NCBI RefSeq assembly: GCF_049701115.1
Contig: NZ_JBNATX010000001.1
Span: forward strand, 1 to 64,000
Direction of reading: 5' to 3'
Source: Thermoanaerobacter sp049701115
Lineage (GTDB): Bacteria > Bacillota > Thermoanaerobacteria > Thermoanaerobacterales > Thermoanaerobacteraceae
DNA: 64,000 nucleotides
In this document: one piece after another, positions 43,602 through 52,894 of the stretch
Layout of the letters: each line of letters starts with the position of its first letter
How positions within the stretch are numbered: position 1 is the stretch's first letter
Program-made: the position numbers and the translations under genes
Notes under the pieces: generated by a model
Database searches by the model: none
What the model was told of the DNA's origin: nothing
What the model saw: only the letters and a program-made list of their open reading frames with translations

Positions 43602-46600
43602 ATGTACCTTAAAAAGATAGAATTATACGGATTTAAATCTTTTGCGGATAAAGCTATATTAAATTTCGAAAAAGGGATTACGGCAATAGTAGGCCCCAAT
43701 GGCAGTGGTAAAAGCAATATTTCTGATGCTATACGGCTTGTTTTAGGGGAACAGAGCATGAAAAGCTTGAGGGGGTCAAAGCTTGAAGATGTGATTTTTG
43801 CAGGAAGCGAAACAAGGAAGCCTTTAGGATTTTGTGAAATAAACTTGACACTTGATAATTCGGATAGATCTCTTCCTTTTGACTATAATGAAGTTGTAAT
43901 AACGAGAAGGATTTTCCGTTCTGGCGAAAGCGAGTTTTTTATAAATAAAATTCCCTGCCGACTTAAGGATGTCCACGAGCTTTTCCTTGACACGGGTATA
44001 GGGAAAGAGGGATATTCTGTTATCGGACAAGGGAAAATAGACGAGATTTTATTGGCTAAACCTGAAGAAAGAAGGCTTATAATAGAAGAGGCTATAGGGA
44101 TATCAAAGTATCGGTATAAAAAAGAAGAAGCAGAGAAAAAATTAGTTTCAGCCGAAGAAAATCTCGTAAGGCTAAATGATATCGTGGTAGAGCTGGAAAA
44201 ACAGATAGAAGTTTTAAGTTTCCAGAAAGAAAAAGCTGAGAGATTTTTGTCCCTTAAAGAAGAAAAGAAAAAGGCTGAAGTGACTCTTTATGCCCAACTT
44301 GCAGCGAGAGCTTCCAAAAAGTATGAAGAATTAAAGAATCAATACGACCTCTTAAAAAAGAAGCTGGAACAAAAAACAAGGGAAAAGGAGGAAGAAGAAA
44401 GAAGGTTTTTACTTCTTGAAGGAGAACTTGGAAAATTGAAGAAAGAGCTAGAAAAGGAAAAAGATAAGTATCATGGTTTATTAAGGGAGATAGAAATTAT
44501 ATCAGGGCAAAGGGAACTTTTACTGGAAAAAGTCAATAATTTAAAGGAAAATCTTAAACGCTATGAGGAAGAAGTAGGAAAACTCCAAAAGAAAAAGCTC
44601 TTTCTTGAGTCGGAAATTAAAAAAAGTGAAGAGAGAATTGTTCGACTGGAAGAAAATAGGAAAAACCTTCGTGAAGAATTGGATAAGATAAAAAAAGAGC
44701 AAGAAGAGATGAGCAGAATTTTTAGGGAGAGAGAGGAAGAGATCGAAAAGGCTAAGGCAGACATGATTGAAATACTTAACAATATTGCAGAAATAAATAG
44801 CAGGATTTCTTTGAATAAATCTTTAAAGGAGGAAGCAGAGAAGAAAAAAGAGGACCTTATCTTGGCTCGAGGGAACCTGGAAAAAAGATTTAAGGATATC
44901 CTTTTAAAGAACCAAGAACTAAAGCAAAAAGAGGAGAATTTGCAAAAATTATTTTTAGAGCATGAAAAAGAAATGAAAAATGTGGAGGAAGACCTAAAAA
45001 ACTACGAGGAAATTCTTGACAAAAAAGAAAACTTTTTAAAAGAATTAAATGGGAAGCACGAGAAAGTTGTTTCACGCCTTCTTATACTTGAAGAAATGGA
45101 AAGAAATTATGAGGGTTATAGTGACACCGTAAAAAAATTGTTTAAAAAGGCAGATAAAAAAGGAATAATTGGCCTTGTTGGAGAATTGGTCGAGGTTGAA
45201 GAAGACTACAGACAGGCTATAGAAGTGGCGCTGGGTTTTGGAATACAGAATGTGGTGGTAGAAAATGCTCAAAAAGCTTCTGAGTTGATAGAAGTTTTAA
45301 AAAAAGATGGCTTGGGAAGATTAACCTTTTTGCCTCTTGATCTGGTTAGAGGGAAGAAGATAGAAAGAGAAGAAGTTTTTAAGGAAAAGGGAGTAATAGG
45401 ATTGGCATCAAATCTTGTAAAATACGCCCCTTTTTTAGAGGGGATATTTGAATTTTTGCTGGGGCGGACTGTCGTCGTAGATAGGATTGAAACAGCAATC
45501 TACCTTGCCAAGAAGTATGACCAGGCTTTTAGAATTGTCACTTTAGAGGGAGAAGTAGTTAATGTGGGAGGGCCTATAACTGGTGGCAACTGGAAAACGA
45601 CTAATGGCAGTATTTTATCCAGAAAAAATGAGATAAAAAAGTTAAAAAGTGAAATAGAAAATTTATCAAGGCTAGAAGAGGGAGTAAAAGAAGAAATAAA
45701 AAGGATAAAGAGTAAGATTGAACTCTATAGGTCACAGTTTAACGATCTGCAAGGTAAAGTACATGTAACTCAAAGAGAATTAGAGTCATTGAGGCAGGAT
45801 AAAATTTTTATTGAGAAGGAAATGGAAAGCCTAAAAGAGAAAATTGACGATAGCCTCATTGAAGAAAGAGAAATTTCTAAAAACATATACTATTACAAGG
45901 AAGAAATAGAAAAAGGATTTAGTAGGTTAAAAGCTCTTGAAGCTGAAAAAAATCGATTGGAAGATTTGATGAAAAGTTTTAATGACAAGAACCTTCAAAA
46001 TAAAAACGAGATTTCGTCTCTTGAAAAGCAAGTTACAGAGTTAAAAATAGAGATTGCTAAGTTGGAGGAGAAACTTCAAAACGAGTTCGATAATTTAAAA
46101 GAAAAGAAAAAAGAATTTGATGAGGCTGTGGAAGCCATAAAAGAAAAAGAGGGACAGATTGAAAATATAAAGATGGACGTTGTGCGTATTGAAAAGGAAG
46201 TAGAAGAGAAAGAGAAAAATTTGATGTTATTAAAGGAGGAAGCAGAGAAGTCAAAAGTTTATTTTGCCTCCTTAGAAGAGAAAGTTTTTGAAGAAGAAAA
46301 AAGTTCGCATCATGACAGGGAAAAGTTTCTCCTGGTTCAACAAGAATATAATGCTTTAAAAGAAAAAATTCATTACCTGGAAATGAGCATGCAAAGATTT
46401 CAAATGGAAATTGACAATATAAAAGAAAGGTTGTATCAAGAATACAGTCTGACGCTTGAAGAGGTAAAAGTAGAAGGGAAAGAAGATATTACAAAGCTTA
46501 GGATGGAAGTCGATAGGCTGAACGAAGAGATAAAAAAATTAGGTAATGTGAATTTAGACTCCATAGAGGAATATAAACAAGTTAAAGAGAGGTATGACTT

Positions 46601-47165
46601 TTTGAAAAACCAAATGGAAGACATTATAAAGGCAAGAGAATCTCTTCTTCGTGTGATTGATGAAACGGGTAAAATAATGCGGGTCAGATTTAAAGACGGG
46701 TTTGAGGTCTTGAACGCTCAGTTTAAAGAAACTTTTAAAAAACTTTTCGGAGGAGGAAATGCAGAACTTGTATTGACAGATGAAAAAAATCTTTTAACAA
46801 CAGGAGTGGAAATAAAAGCACAACCGCCCGGAAAGAAACTTCAAAATCTTTCGCTTCTCTCTGGTGGAGAAAAGGCGTTGGTGGCCATTTCTCTTTTATT
46901 TGCTATGCTCACGATGAAACCTACACCTTTTTGTGTTTTAGATGAAATAGATGCTGCGTTGGATGAAGCCAATGTAGATAGATTTGCCAGAGCTTTAAAA
47001 GAGCTTTCTGAAGAAACTCAGTTTATAGTAGTCACCCACAGAAGAGGTACAATGGCAGTGGCGGACGCTATATACGGGGTTACGATGCAAGAGAAGGGTG
47101 TTTCAAAACTTCTTTCAATCAAACTAAGTACTGAAGATAGATCGGGAGGTTTGTTTTATGCTTAG
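43602..47165 (+). CDS. smc: Chromosome partition protein SMC
   Basis: A 1187-residue SMC ATPase that, with ScpA and ScpB, compacts and separates chromosomes. Walker A GPNGSGKSN is at 31-39; long coiled coils flank the hinge (about 515-665, ending GGPITGGNW); the signature LSGGEKALVA is near 1085 and Walker B (FCVLDEIDAALDEAN) near 1110. The ATG at 43602 follows GAGGAGTGATGG and gives the normal MYLKKIELYGFKSFAD start. It overlaps ftsY by eight bases, the conserved smc-ftsY pair. Confidence 0.96.
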   Translation: MYLKKIELYGFKSFADKAILNFEKGITAIVGPNGSGKSNISDAIRLVLGEQSMKSLRGSKLEDVIFAGSETRKPLGFCEINLTLDNSDRSLPFDYNEVVITRRIFRSGESEFFINKIPCRLKDVHELFLDTGIGKEGYSVIGQGKIDEILLAKPEERRLIIEEAIGISKYRYKKEEAEKKLVSAEENLVRLNDIVVELEKQIEVLSFQKEKAERFLSLKEEKKKAEVTLYAQLAARASKKYEELKNQYDLLKKKLEQKTREKEEEERRFLLLEGELGKLKKELEKEKDKYHGLLREIEIISGQRELLLEKVNNLKENLKRYEEEVGKLQKKKLFLESEIKKSEERIVRLEENRKNLREELDKIKKEQEEMSRIFREREEEIEKAKADMIEILNNIAEINSRISLNKSLKEEAEKKKEDLILARGNLEKRFKDILLKNQELKQKEENLQKLFLEHEKEMKNVEEDLKNYEEILDKKENFLKELNGKHEKVVSRLLILEEMERNYEGYSDTVKKLFKKADKKGIIGLVGELVEVEEDYRQAIEVALGFGIQNVVVENAQKASELIEVLKKDGLGRLTFLPLDLVRGKKIEREEVFKEKGVIGLASNLVKYAPFLEGIFEFLLGRTVVVDRIETAIYLAKKYDQAFRIVTLEGEVVNVGGPITGGNWKTTNGSILSRKNEIKKLKSEIENLSRLEEGVKEEIKRIKSKIELYRSQFNDLQGKVHVTQRELESLRQDKIFIEKEMESLKEKIDDSLIEEREISKNIYYYKEEIEKGFSRLKALEAEKNRLEDLMKSFNDKNLQNKNEISSLEKQVTELKIEIAKLEEKLQNEFDNLKEKKKEFDEAVEAIKEKEGQIENIKMDVVRIEKEVEEKEKNLMLLKEEAEKSKVYFASLEEKVFEEEKSSHHDREKFLLVQQEYNALKEKIHYLEMSMQRFQMEIDNIKERLYQEYSLTLEEVKVEGKEDITKLRMEVDRLNEEIKKLGNVNLDSIEEYKQVKERYDFLKNQMEDIIKARESLLRVIDETGKIMRVRFKDGFEVLNAQFKETFKKLFGGGNAELVLTDEKNLLTTGVEIKAQPPGKKLQNLSLLSGGEKALVAISLLFAMLTMKPTPFCVLDEIDAALDEANVDRFARALKELSEETQFIVVTHRRGTMAVADAIYGVTMQEKGVSKLLSIKLSTEDRSGGLFYA

Positions 47166-48045
47166 TTTCCTTCAAAAATTTAAAGAAAATTTAAGTGAAA
47201 AATTGAACGGAATTCTATCCTTTGGTAAAAAAGTAGACGAAGAATTGTTTGAGGAACTGGAGGAAGCACTCATATTAGCGGATGTCGGGGTTGATACTAC
47301 TTATAAAATAATTCAGTCCCTTAAAAAGAGAGTCAGAGAAGAAAAAGTGAATGATGCGGGCAAAGTAAAAGAAATGCTAGCGGAAGAAATATACGAAATC
47401 TTGCAAAAAGATGTAGAACCTTTCGTTTTAACTTCACCTTTGGTAATCTTGATAGTGGGAGTAAACGGGGTAGGTAAGACAACAACTATTGGGAAGTTAG
47501 CTCATATGTATAAAAAAGAAGGAATGAATGTGATGATGGTAGCAGCTGACACTTTCAGAGCTGCCGCTATTGATCAGCTAGAGATATGGGCTAAAAAAGT
47601 AAATTGCCCTATAGTTAAACATCAAGAAGGTTCGGACCCTGCTTCAGTGGTGTTTGACGGTCTTCAAGCAGCAAAAGCAAGAGGAATGGATGTAGTCATT
47701 TGCGATACAGCTGGCAGACTTCATAACAAGAAAAATCTTATGGAAGAGCTTCGAAAAATACGAAAGGTGATAGATAGGGAATATCCTGAGGCAAGAGTAG
47801 AAACTTTTTTAGTTTTAGATGCTACTACCGGTCAAAACGCTTTGCAGCAAGCGAAAATATTTAAGGAAGTGGCAGATATAACGGGGATAATACTTACTAA
47901 ACTGGATGGAACTGCTAAAGGTGGTATTGTAATAGCTATAAAAGAAGAACTTAACTTACCTATAAGATATATAGGAATTGGGGAAGGAATGGAGGATTTA
48001 CAAGCTTTTGACGCAAAAACCTTTGTTTCTGCTATTTTTCAATGA
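47158..48045 (+). CDS. ftsY: Signal recognition particle receptor FtsY
   Basis: The SRP receptor GTPase that docks Ffh-bound ribosomes at the membrane. The NG domain fills the whole 295 residues, without the long acidic A domain of E. coli. P-loop GVNGVGKTTT is near 98-107, DTAGRLHNKKNLMEEL and TKLDGTAKGG are intact. GGGAGG precedes the ATG, which overlaps smc by eight bases. Confidence 0.96.
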   Translation: MLSFLQKFKENLSEKLNGILSFGKKVDEELFEELEEALILADVGVDTTYKIIQSLKKRVREEKVNDAGKVKEMLAEEIYEILQKDVEPFVLTSPLVILIVGVNGVGKTTTIGKLAHMYKKEGMNVMMVAADTFRAAAIDQLEIWAKKVNCPIVKHQEGSDPASVVFDGLQAAKARGMDVVICDTAGRLHNKKNLMEELRKIRKVIDREYPEARVETFLVLDATTGQNALQQAKIFKEVADITGIILTKLDGTAKGGIVIAIKEELNLPIRYIGIGEGMEDLQAFDAKTFVSAIFQ

Positions 48046-48075
48046 ATAAAACTGCAAAAAAATGAAAAAAGAGAG

Positions 48076-48104
48076 TTGACAAAAACGAGGGCTTCATATA
48101 AAAT
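48076..48104 (+). promoter_or_regulatory. Promoter for the ylxM-ffh ribosome/SRP operon
   Basis: TTGACA (48076-48081), 17 bases, TAAAAT (48099-48104), about 40 bases before ylxM. This is the only clear promoter between ftsY and rplS, so it may drive the whole run. Confidence 0.8.
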
Positions 48105-48144
48105 CTTAATGTAAAGGTCAAAACCTTAACGGGTGGGATTCCTT

Positions 48145-48498
48145 GTGGAAGATGATTTTTTGTTTATGACTCTTTTATATGACTTTTATGGGGCGTTGCT
48201 AACCGATAAACAGAGAGAAATTTTTGAGATGTACTATCTTAATGATTATTCCCTTGGTGAAATATCTGAGATCTTAGATATATCCCGTCAAGGGGTATAC
48301 GATGCCTTAAAGAGGGCAGAAGACTCACTAGAATTTTATGAAGAAAAATTGGGGCTTGTAAAAAAGCATCAGGAGATGCAAAAAAAACTTGAAAAGATTA
48401 AAGAATGCATAAAATTTATAAGAGAAAGGGAAAAAGACCCAGAAATTTTGAAAATCGTTGAAGATATGGCTCGCGAGCTTGAAGAGTTAAATCTTTAG
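48145..48498 (+). CDS. ylxM: YlxM/p13-like helix-turn-helix SRP-associated protein
   Basis: A 117-residue protein with a sigma-70 region-4-like helix-turn-helix (LTDKQREIFEMYYLNDYSLGEISEILDISRQGVYDALKRAE). YlxM is encoded before ffh in most Firmicutes and binds SRP components in Streptococcus; its exact role is unclear. The GTG at 48145 is preferred because GGTGGG lies about 8 bases before it; a GTG at 48133 sits inside that site. ffh follows 12 bases later. Confidence 0.92.
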   Translation: MEDDFLFMTLLYDFYGALLTDKQREIFEMYYLNDYSLGEISEILDISRQGVYDALKRAEDSLEFYEEKLGLVKKHQEMQKKLEKIKECIKFIREREKDPEILKIVEDMARELEELNL

Positions 48499-48510
48499 GA
48501 GGTTTTTTTG

Positions 48511-49851
48511 ATGGCTTTTGAAAGCCTTTCTGAAAGGCTGCAGGGAATTTTTAAAAAGTTAAGAGGTAAGGGTAAACTTACAGAAAAAGATATAAAAGAG
48601 GCAATGAGGGAAGTAAAAGTTGCCCTTTTAGAAGCAGATGTCAACTTTAAGGTAGTGAAAGACTTCATAAATACTGTAACAGAAAAAGCCTTGGGGCAGG
48701 AAGTAATGGAGAGTCTTACTCCTGCTCAGCAGGTGATAAAGATTGTACACGAAGAGCTCATAAACCTCATGGGCCCTGTGGAGAGCCGGTTAAATCTGGG
48801 CAGTAAAGTGCCTAGTATTGTAATGATGGTTGGTCTGCAGGGGTCTGGCAAAACTACCGCCTGCGGAAAACTTGCCAACTTCTTAAAGAAACAAGGGAAA
48901 AATCCTTTGTTGGTAGCCTGTGATACCGTAAGGCCGGCTGCCATAAAGCAATTACAAGTTTTAGGCTCTAGCATAAATGTACCGGTTTTCACCATGGGAG
49001 ACAAAGTAGACACTGCTGACATAGCTAAAGCCTCTATTGATTATGCCAAGTCACACAACATAGATGTGGTTATAATTGACACGGCGGGTAGACTTCATGT
49101 CGATGAGGAACTTATGGAGGAACTTGTGAGGATTAAAGAAGCAGTTCATCCCAACGAGATACTGCTTGTGGCTGACGCTATGACAGGTCAGGATGCAGTA
49201 AACGTGGCTTCTGCCTTTAATGAAAGGCTTGACATAACGGGTGTGATATTGACAAAACTTGATGGGGATACAAGAGGCGGGGCTGCTCTGTCCATAAAGG
49301 CTGTGACTCAAAAACCAATAAAATACGTTGGTGTAGGGGAAAAGCTAGCGGATTTAGAGCCTTTTTATCCTGATAGAATGGCTTCTCGTATTTTGGGAAT
49401 GGGGGATGTTTTGACCCTTATAGAAAAGGCTCAAGCAGCAATAGACGAAAAAAAGGCCCTTGAAATGGGCCAGAAGATATTGTCAAAGCAATTTACCTTA
49501 GAAGACTTTTTAGAGCAGTTGAAAAGTCTTAAAAACATGGGACCTATTGATCAGCTTCTTTCCATGATTCCCGGAATAAACAAAAGTGCTTTGAAAAATG
49601 TGGAGGTATCTGAAAAAGATTTAAAGCGAATCGAAGCTATAATTCTCTCTATGACAAAAGAAGAAAGGCAAAACCCCTCTATTATAAACGGTAGCAGAAA
49701 AAAAAGGATAGCAAAGGGCAGTGGCACTACTATTCAAGAAGTAAATAATCTTTTGAAACAGTTTGAAGAGACAAAAAAAATGATGAAGAGATTCGCTGAT
49801 ATAGACAAGGAACTCAAAAGAGGCAGACTCAGGTTGCCTTTCTTGCAGTAG
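48511..49851 (+). CDS. ffh: Signal recognition particle protein Ffh
   Basis: The SRP54 GTPase that binds signal peptides and 4.5S/scRNA and delivers ribosomes to FtsY. The N domain (1-90) and G domain with GLQGSGKTTACGKLA near 107 are followed by DTAGRLHVDEEL, TKLDGDTRGG and the C-terminal M domain (about 300-446) with LLSMIPG and the RNA-binding SRKKRIAKGSGT. The ATG at 48511 is 8 bases after AGGAGG; the TTG at 48508 is an alternative. 446 residues. Confidence 0.97.
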   Translation: MAFESLSERLQGIFKKLRGKGKLTEKDIKEAMREVKVALLEADVNFKVVKDFINTVTEKALGQEVMESLTPAQQVIKIVHEELINLMGPVESRLNLGSKVPSIVMMVGLQGSGKTTACGKLANFLKKQGKNPLLVACDTVRPAAIKQLQVLGSSINVPVFTMGDKVDTADIAKASIDYAKSHNIDVVIIDTAGRLHVDEELMEELVRIKEAVHPNEILLVADAMTGQDAVNVASAFNERLDITGVILTKLDGDTRGGAALSIKAVTQKPIKYVGVGEKLADLEPFYPDRMASRILGMGDVLTLIEKAQAAIDEKKALEMGQKILSKQFTLEDFLEQLKSLKNMGPIDQLLSMIPGINKSALKNVEVSEKDLKRIEAIILSMTKEERQNPSIINGSRKKRIAKGSGTTIQEVNNLLKQFEETKKMMKRFADIDKELKRGRLRLPFLQ

Positions 49852-49885
49852 TTGAAGGCGGGCGACTTTTAAAGGAGGTGAGAAA

Positions 49886-50134
49886 GTGGCAGTTAGAATA
49901 AGGTTAAAAAGGTTCGGAGCTAAAAAGAGACCTTTTTACAGAATAGTTGTTGCAGATTCAAGGTCTCCAAGAGATGGCAGATTTATCGATGAAATAGGGT
50001 ATTACAATCCAATTGCCGAACCTGCGGAACTTAAAATAGATGTTGAAAAAGCAAAGAAATGGTTAAGCGTCGGTGCCCAGCCTTCTGATACCGTTAAATC
50101 ATTGTTTAGAAAAGAAGGCATAATCAATAATTAA
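49886..50134 (+). CDS. rpsP: 30S ribosomal protein S16
   Basis: An 82-residue bS16. It has VRIRLKRFGAKKRPFYRIVVADSRSPRDGRFIDEIGYYNP, the family signature. GTG start after AAAGGAGGTGAG. It begins the conserved rpsP-khpA-rimM-trmD-rplS set. Confidence 0.97.
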   Translation: MAVRIRLKRFGAKKRPFYRIVVADSRSPRDGRFIDEIGYYNPIAEPAELKIDVEKAKKWLSVGAQPSDTVKSLFRKEGIINN

Positions 50135-50159
50135 TCCTCGCTGATGAGGAGGTGTAAAA

Positions 50160-50387
50160 ATGGGAGAACTAGTTAAAACTATAGCTAAGGCATTAGTCGA
50201 CAATCCCGATGCAGTAGAGGTAAAAGAAATTCACGGGCATCAATCTGTGATAATAGAACTCAAAGTTGCTCCGGAAGATATGGGTAAAGTAATTGGAAAA
50301 CAGGGAAGAATTGCACAAGCTATAAGGACTCTGGTCAAAGCTGCTGCCCTTAAAGAGAAGAAAAAAGTTATTGTTGAAATAATATAG
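50160..50387 (+). CDS. khpA: KH-domain RNA-binding protein KhpA (YlqC)
   Basis: A 75-residue single-KH protein. The GxxG loop is GKQG in VIGKQGRIAQAIRTLV. In streptococci KhpA pairs with KhpB/EloR to bind RNA and affect cell elongation. ATG after GAGGAGGTG. Its place between rpsP and rimM is conserved in Firmicutes. Confidence 0.95.
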   Translation: MGELVKTIAKALVDNPDAVEVKEIHGHQSVIIELKVAPEDMGKVIGKQGRIAQAIRTLVKAAALKEKKKVIVEII

Positions 50388-50395
50388 GTGATGGT

Positions 50396-50902
50396 ATGAC
50401 TCGCTACTATAATGTGGGGAAAGTTACTTCTCCCCACGGGATAAAAGGGGAGGTAAAGGTATATCCCCTTACTAATGTGCCTGAAAGGTTTTATGAACTC
50501 CCTTATGTATGGGTCTTTCATGAACAGGATTTGCAGATAAAGTATGAGATCGAGAATGTGAAGATTACCCCGAAAGGAATGGTACTTTTAAAGCTAAAGG
50601 GCGTTGATACAAGAAATGACGCAGAAAAACTCAAAGGGGTGTTTCTCAAAGTAGATGAGGAAAATGCACTCAGATTGGAAGAAAATGAATATTTTATAGC
50701 CGACCTCATAGGTATAAAGGTCTATACAGAAGAGGGAGAATTGTTAGGTACATTAAAAGAAGTGTTACAGACAGGGGCAAATGATGTATATGTCGTTAAG
50801 GCCAGGGAAAGAGAGATACTGTTGCCTGCAATAAAAGAAGTGATAAAGAAAGTTGATGTAGAAGGTAAGGTCATGATTGTCCGCCTCTTGGAGGGGCTTT
50901 AG
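50396..50902 (+). CDS. rimM: Ribosome maturation factor RimM
   Basis: Binds S19 and helps 30S head assembly. The 168-residue protein has the N-terminal RimM domain (VGKVTSPHGIKGEVKVYPLT) and the C-terminal PRC barrel (EYFIADLIGIKVYTEEGELLG). It ends on the base before the trmD start codon, so the two are tightly coupled. Confidence 0.95.
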   Translation: MTRYYNVGKVTSPHGIKGEVKVYPLTNVPERFYELPYVWVFHEQDLQIKYEIENVKITPKGMVLLKLKGVDTRNDAEKLKGVFLKVDEENALRLEENEYFIADLIGIKVYTEEGELLGTLKEVLQTGANDVYVVKAREREILLPAIKEVIKKVDVEGKVMIVRLLEGL

Positions 50903-51628
50903 ATGATTTTTGATGTTTTGACGTTATTTCCTGAGATGTTTGAATGTATTCTCTCTTATAGCATTTTAAAAAGAGCAATAGAGAAAGGTAAATTAAAAGT
51001 CAATTTGATTAACATAAGAGATTTTTCAAAAGATAAGCATAAAAGAGTAGATGACTATCCTTATGGTGGGGGACCGGGGATGGTCATGATGCCCCAGCCC
51101 CTTTTTGATGCTATTGAATTTGTGAAGAGTCAGGGGAATATTCCTGTTTACTATTTAAGCCCGAAAGGCAAAGTTTTTACTCAGGAAATGGCAAGGGAAC
51201 TTTCAAAAATGGAAAGAATTGCTCTTTTGTGTGGACATTACGAGGGAATAGACGAAAGAGTGTATTCAGTAATAGACGATGAAATTTCCATAGGAGACTT
51301 TGTACTCACAGGTGGAGAGCTTGCTGCTATGGTAGTCATAGATGCAGTGACAAGGCTTGTGGAAGGAGTTTTATCTCACCCTCAAAGCGCCTTAGAGGAT
51401 TCTTTCTCTGATTACCTTCTTGAATACCCTCAGTATACAAGGCCAGAGGTTTTCAGAGGGATGAGAGTACCTGAGGTGCTTTTGAGTGGCAATCATGCAG
51501 AAATTGCCAAATGGAGAAGGCAGAAGTCTTTAGAGATAACCTTTCTAAAGAGGCCTGATTTATTGAAAAAAGCTAATTTGACCGAAGAAGATAAAAAATT
51601 TCTTAGAGAAAAAGGATGGGATATATAG
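50903..51628 (+). CDS. trmD: tRNA (guanine37-N1)-methyltransferase
   Basis: Methylates G37 next to the anticodon and so prevents +1 frameshifting. The SPOUT (trefoil-knot) protein of 241 residues has MIFDVLTLFPEMFE, DYPYGGGPGMVM and LTGGELAAMVVIDAV. Ribosome site is GGAGG in the rimM end. rplS follows 22 bases on. Confidence 0.97.
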   Translation: MIFDVLTLFPEMFECILSYSILKRAIEKGKLKVNLINIRDFSKDKHKRVDDYPYGGGPGMVMMPQPLFDAIEFVKSQGNIPVYYLSPKGKVFTQEMARELSKMERIALLCGHYEGIDERVYSVIDDEISIGDFVLTGGELAAMVVIDAVTRLVEGVLSHPQSALEDSFSDYLLEYPQYTRPEVFRGMRVPEVLLSGNHAEIAKWRRQKSLEITFLKRPDLLKKANLTEEDKKFLREKGWDI

Positions 51629-51650
51629 TAAAGGAAGGAGGGAATGTGGC

Positions 51651-51998
51651 ATGGATTTGATAAAAGCTGTAGAAAATGAGCAGCTTAAGAAGGATATTAC
51701 TCCTTTTAATGTAGGTGACACTGTAAGAGTGTATTACAAGGTCATAGAAGGAGATAGGGAAAGGATTCAACCTTTTGAAGGAATAGTCATTAAAAGAAGT
51801 GGGAGTGGTATTAGAGAAACCTTCACTGTAAGGAGAGTCTCTTATGGTGTAGGGGTAGAAAGAACTTTTCCTCTTCACTCACCAAGGCTTGAGAAAATAG
51901 AAGTTATAAGAAGAGGGAAAGTAAGAAGGGCAAAACTTTATTACTTGAGAAAAAGAGTAGGAAAGGCAGCAACAAAGATAAAAGAATTGATGGACTAA
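51651..51998 (+). CDS. rplS: 50S ribosomal protein L19
   Basis: A 115-residue bL19 at the 30S-50S interface. It has NVGDTVRVYYKVIEGDRERIQPFEG and FTVRRVSYGVGVERTFPLHSP. ATG after GGAAGGAGGG. A terminator overlaps its stop, ending the ribosome/SRP run. Confidence 0.97.
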   Translation: MDLIKAVENEQLKKDITPFNVGDTVRVYYKVIEGDRERIQPFEGIVIKRSGSGIRETFTVRRVSYGVGVERTFPLHSPRLEKIEVIRRGKVRRAKLYYLRKRVGKAATKIKELMD

Positions 51999-52023
51999 AA
52001 AAGGGGGTTTTACCCCTTTTTTG
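51997..52023 (+). terminator. Terminator after rplS
   Basis: AAAAAAGGGG (51997-52006) pairs with CCCCTTTTTT (52013-52022) around a GTTTTA loop, using the last bases of the rplS stop codon. Confidence 0.85.
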
Positions 52024-52045
52024 ACTATACTGGAGGAATCAAAGG

Positions 52046-52879
52046 ATGATAAACTGGTACCCAGGGCACATGGCAAAGGCTAAAAAAGAAATTACTAACA
52101 ATTTAAAACTCGTAGATGTGGTGTACGAGATCGTTGATGCTAGAATCCCGAAAAGTAGTAGGAATCCAGATTTTGATGAAATAATTGGGGAAAAGAAAAG
52201 AATAATACTTCTTAACAAAGAAGATCTAGCTGATGAAAATATAACTGAAAAATGGATAGAGCATTATAAAAAGAGTGGGATAGAAGCTGTAAAAATAAAT
52301 TCTATAACTGGAAGAGGATTTAAGGAATTAGAAAAAAAGACAAAAGAAGTCTGTAAGGAAATTTTAGAAAAGAAGGTCCAAAAAGGACTTACTCCAAGGC
52401 TTAGAGGAATGATTCTTGGCATTCCAAATGTGGGTAAATCTACTTTTATAAACACATTAATAGGAGAAAAAAAAGCGAAAACGGGTAATAAACCTGGGGT
52501 GACCAAGAACCTGCATTGGATAAGGACTCAATATATTGACCTTTTAGATACGCCAGGGATTTTATGGCCTAAATTTGAAGACAAGACTACAGGGTTAATG
52601 CTTGCAATTACAGGTGCTATAAAGGATGAAATTCTGGATGTAGAAGAGGTAGCGCTTTATCTTGTTTTTATTTTAAAAAATCGCTATCCTGACCATTTGA
52701 TAAATCGCTATAAACTTGATAAAATATGGGAAGAAGAAATAAAAATCATAGAAGAGATTGGTAAAAAAAGAGGTTGCTTTGTGTCAGGAGGAAAAGTAGA
52801 TTTTATGAAAGCCTCTTTCTTATTGCTTGAAGACTTTAGAAGGGGAAATTTGGGGAGAATTTCACTTGAGGAACCATAA
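52046..52879 (+). CDS. rbgA: Ribosome biogenesis GTPase RbgA (YlqF)
   Basis: A circularly permuted GTPase needed for late 50S assembly (uL16 incorporation in Bacillus). The 277-residue protein starts MINWYPGHMAKAKKEI; G4 (NKEDLAD, near 51) comes before the P-loop GIPNVGKST (near 126) and DTPGILWP (near 169), followed by the C-terminal RNA-binding ANTAR-like helices. GGAGG ribosome site. It follows rplS, as in Bacillus. Confidence 0.96.
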   Translation: MINWYPGHMAKAKKEITNNLKLVDVVYEIVDARIPKSSRNPDFDEIIGEKKRIILLNKEDLADENITEKWIEHYKKSGIEAVKINSITGRGFKELEKKTKEVCKEILEKKVQKGLTPRLRGMILGIPNVGKSTFINTLIGEKKAKTGNKPGVTKNLHWIRTQYIDLLDTPGILWPKFEDKTTGLMLAITGAIKDEILDVEEVALYLVFILKNRYPDHLINRYKLDKIWEEEIKIIEEIGKKRGCFVSGGKVDFMKASFLLLEDFRRGNLGRISLEEP

Positions 52880-52894
52880 GGGGGAAGCAAATAA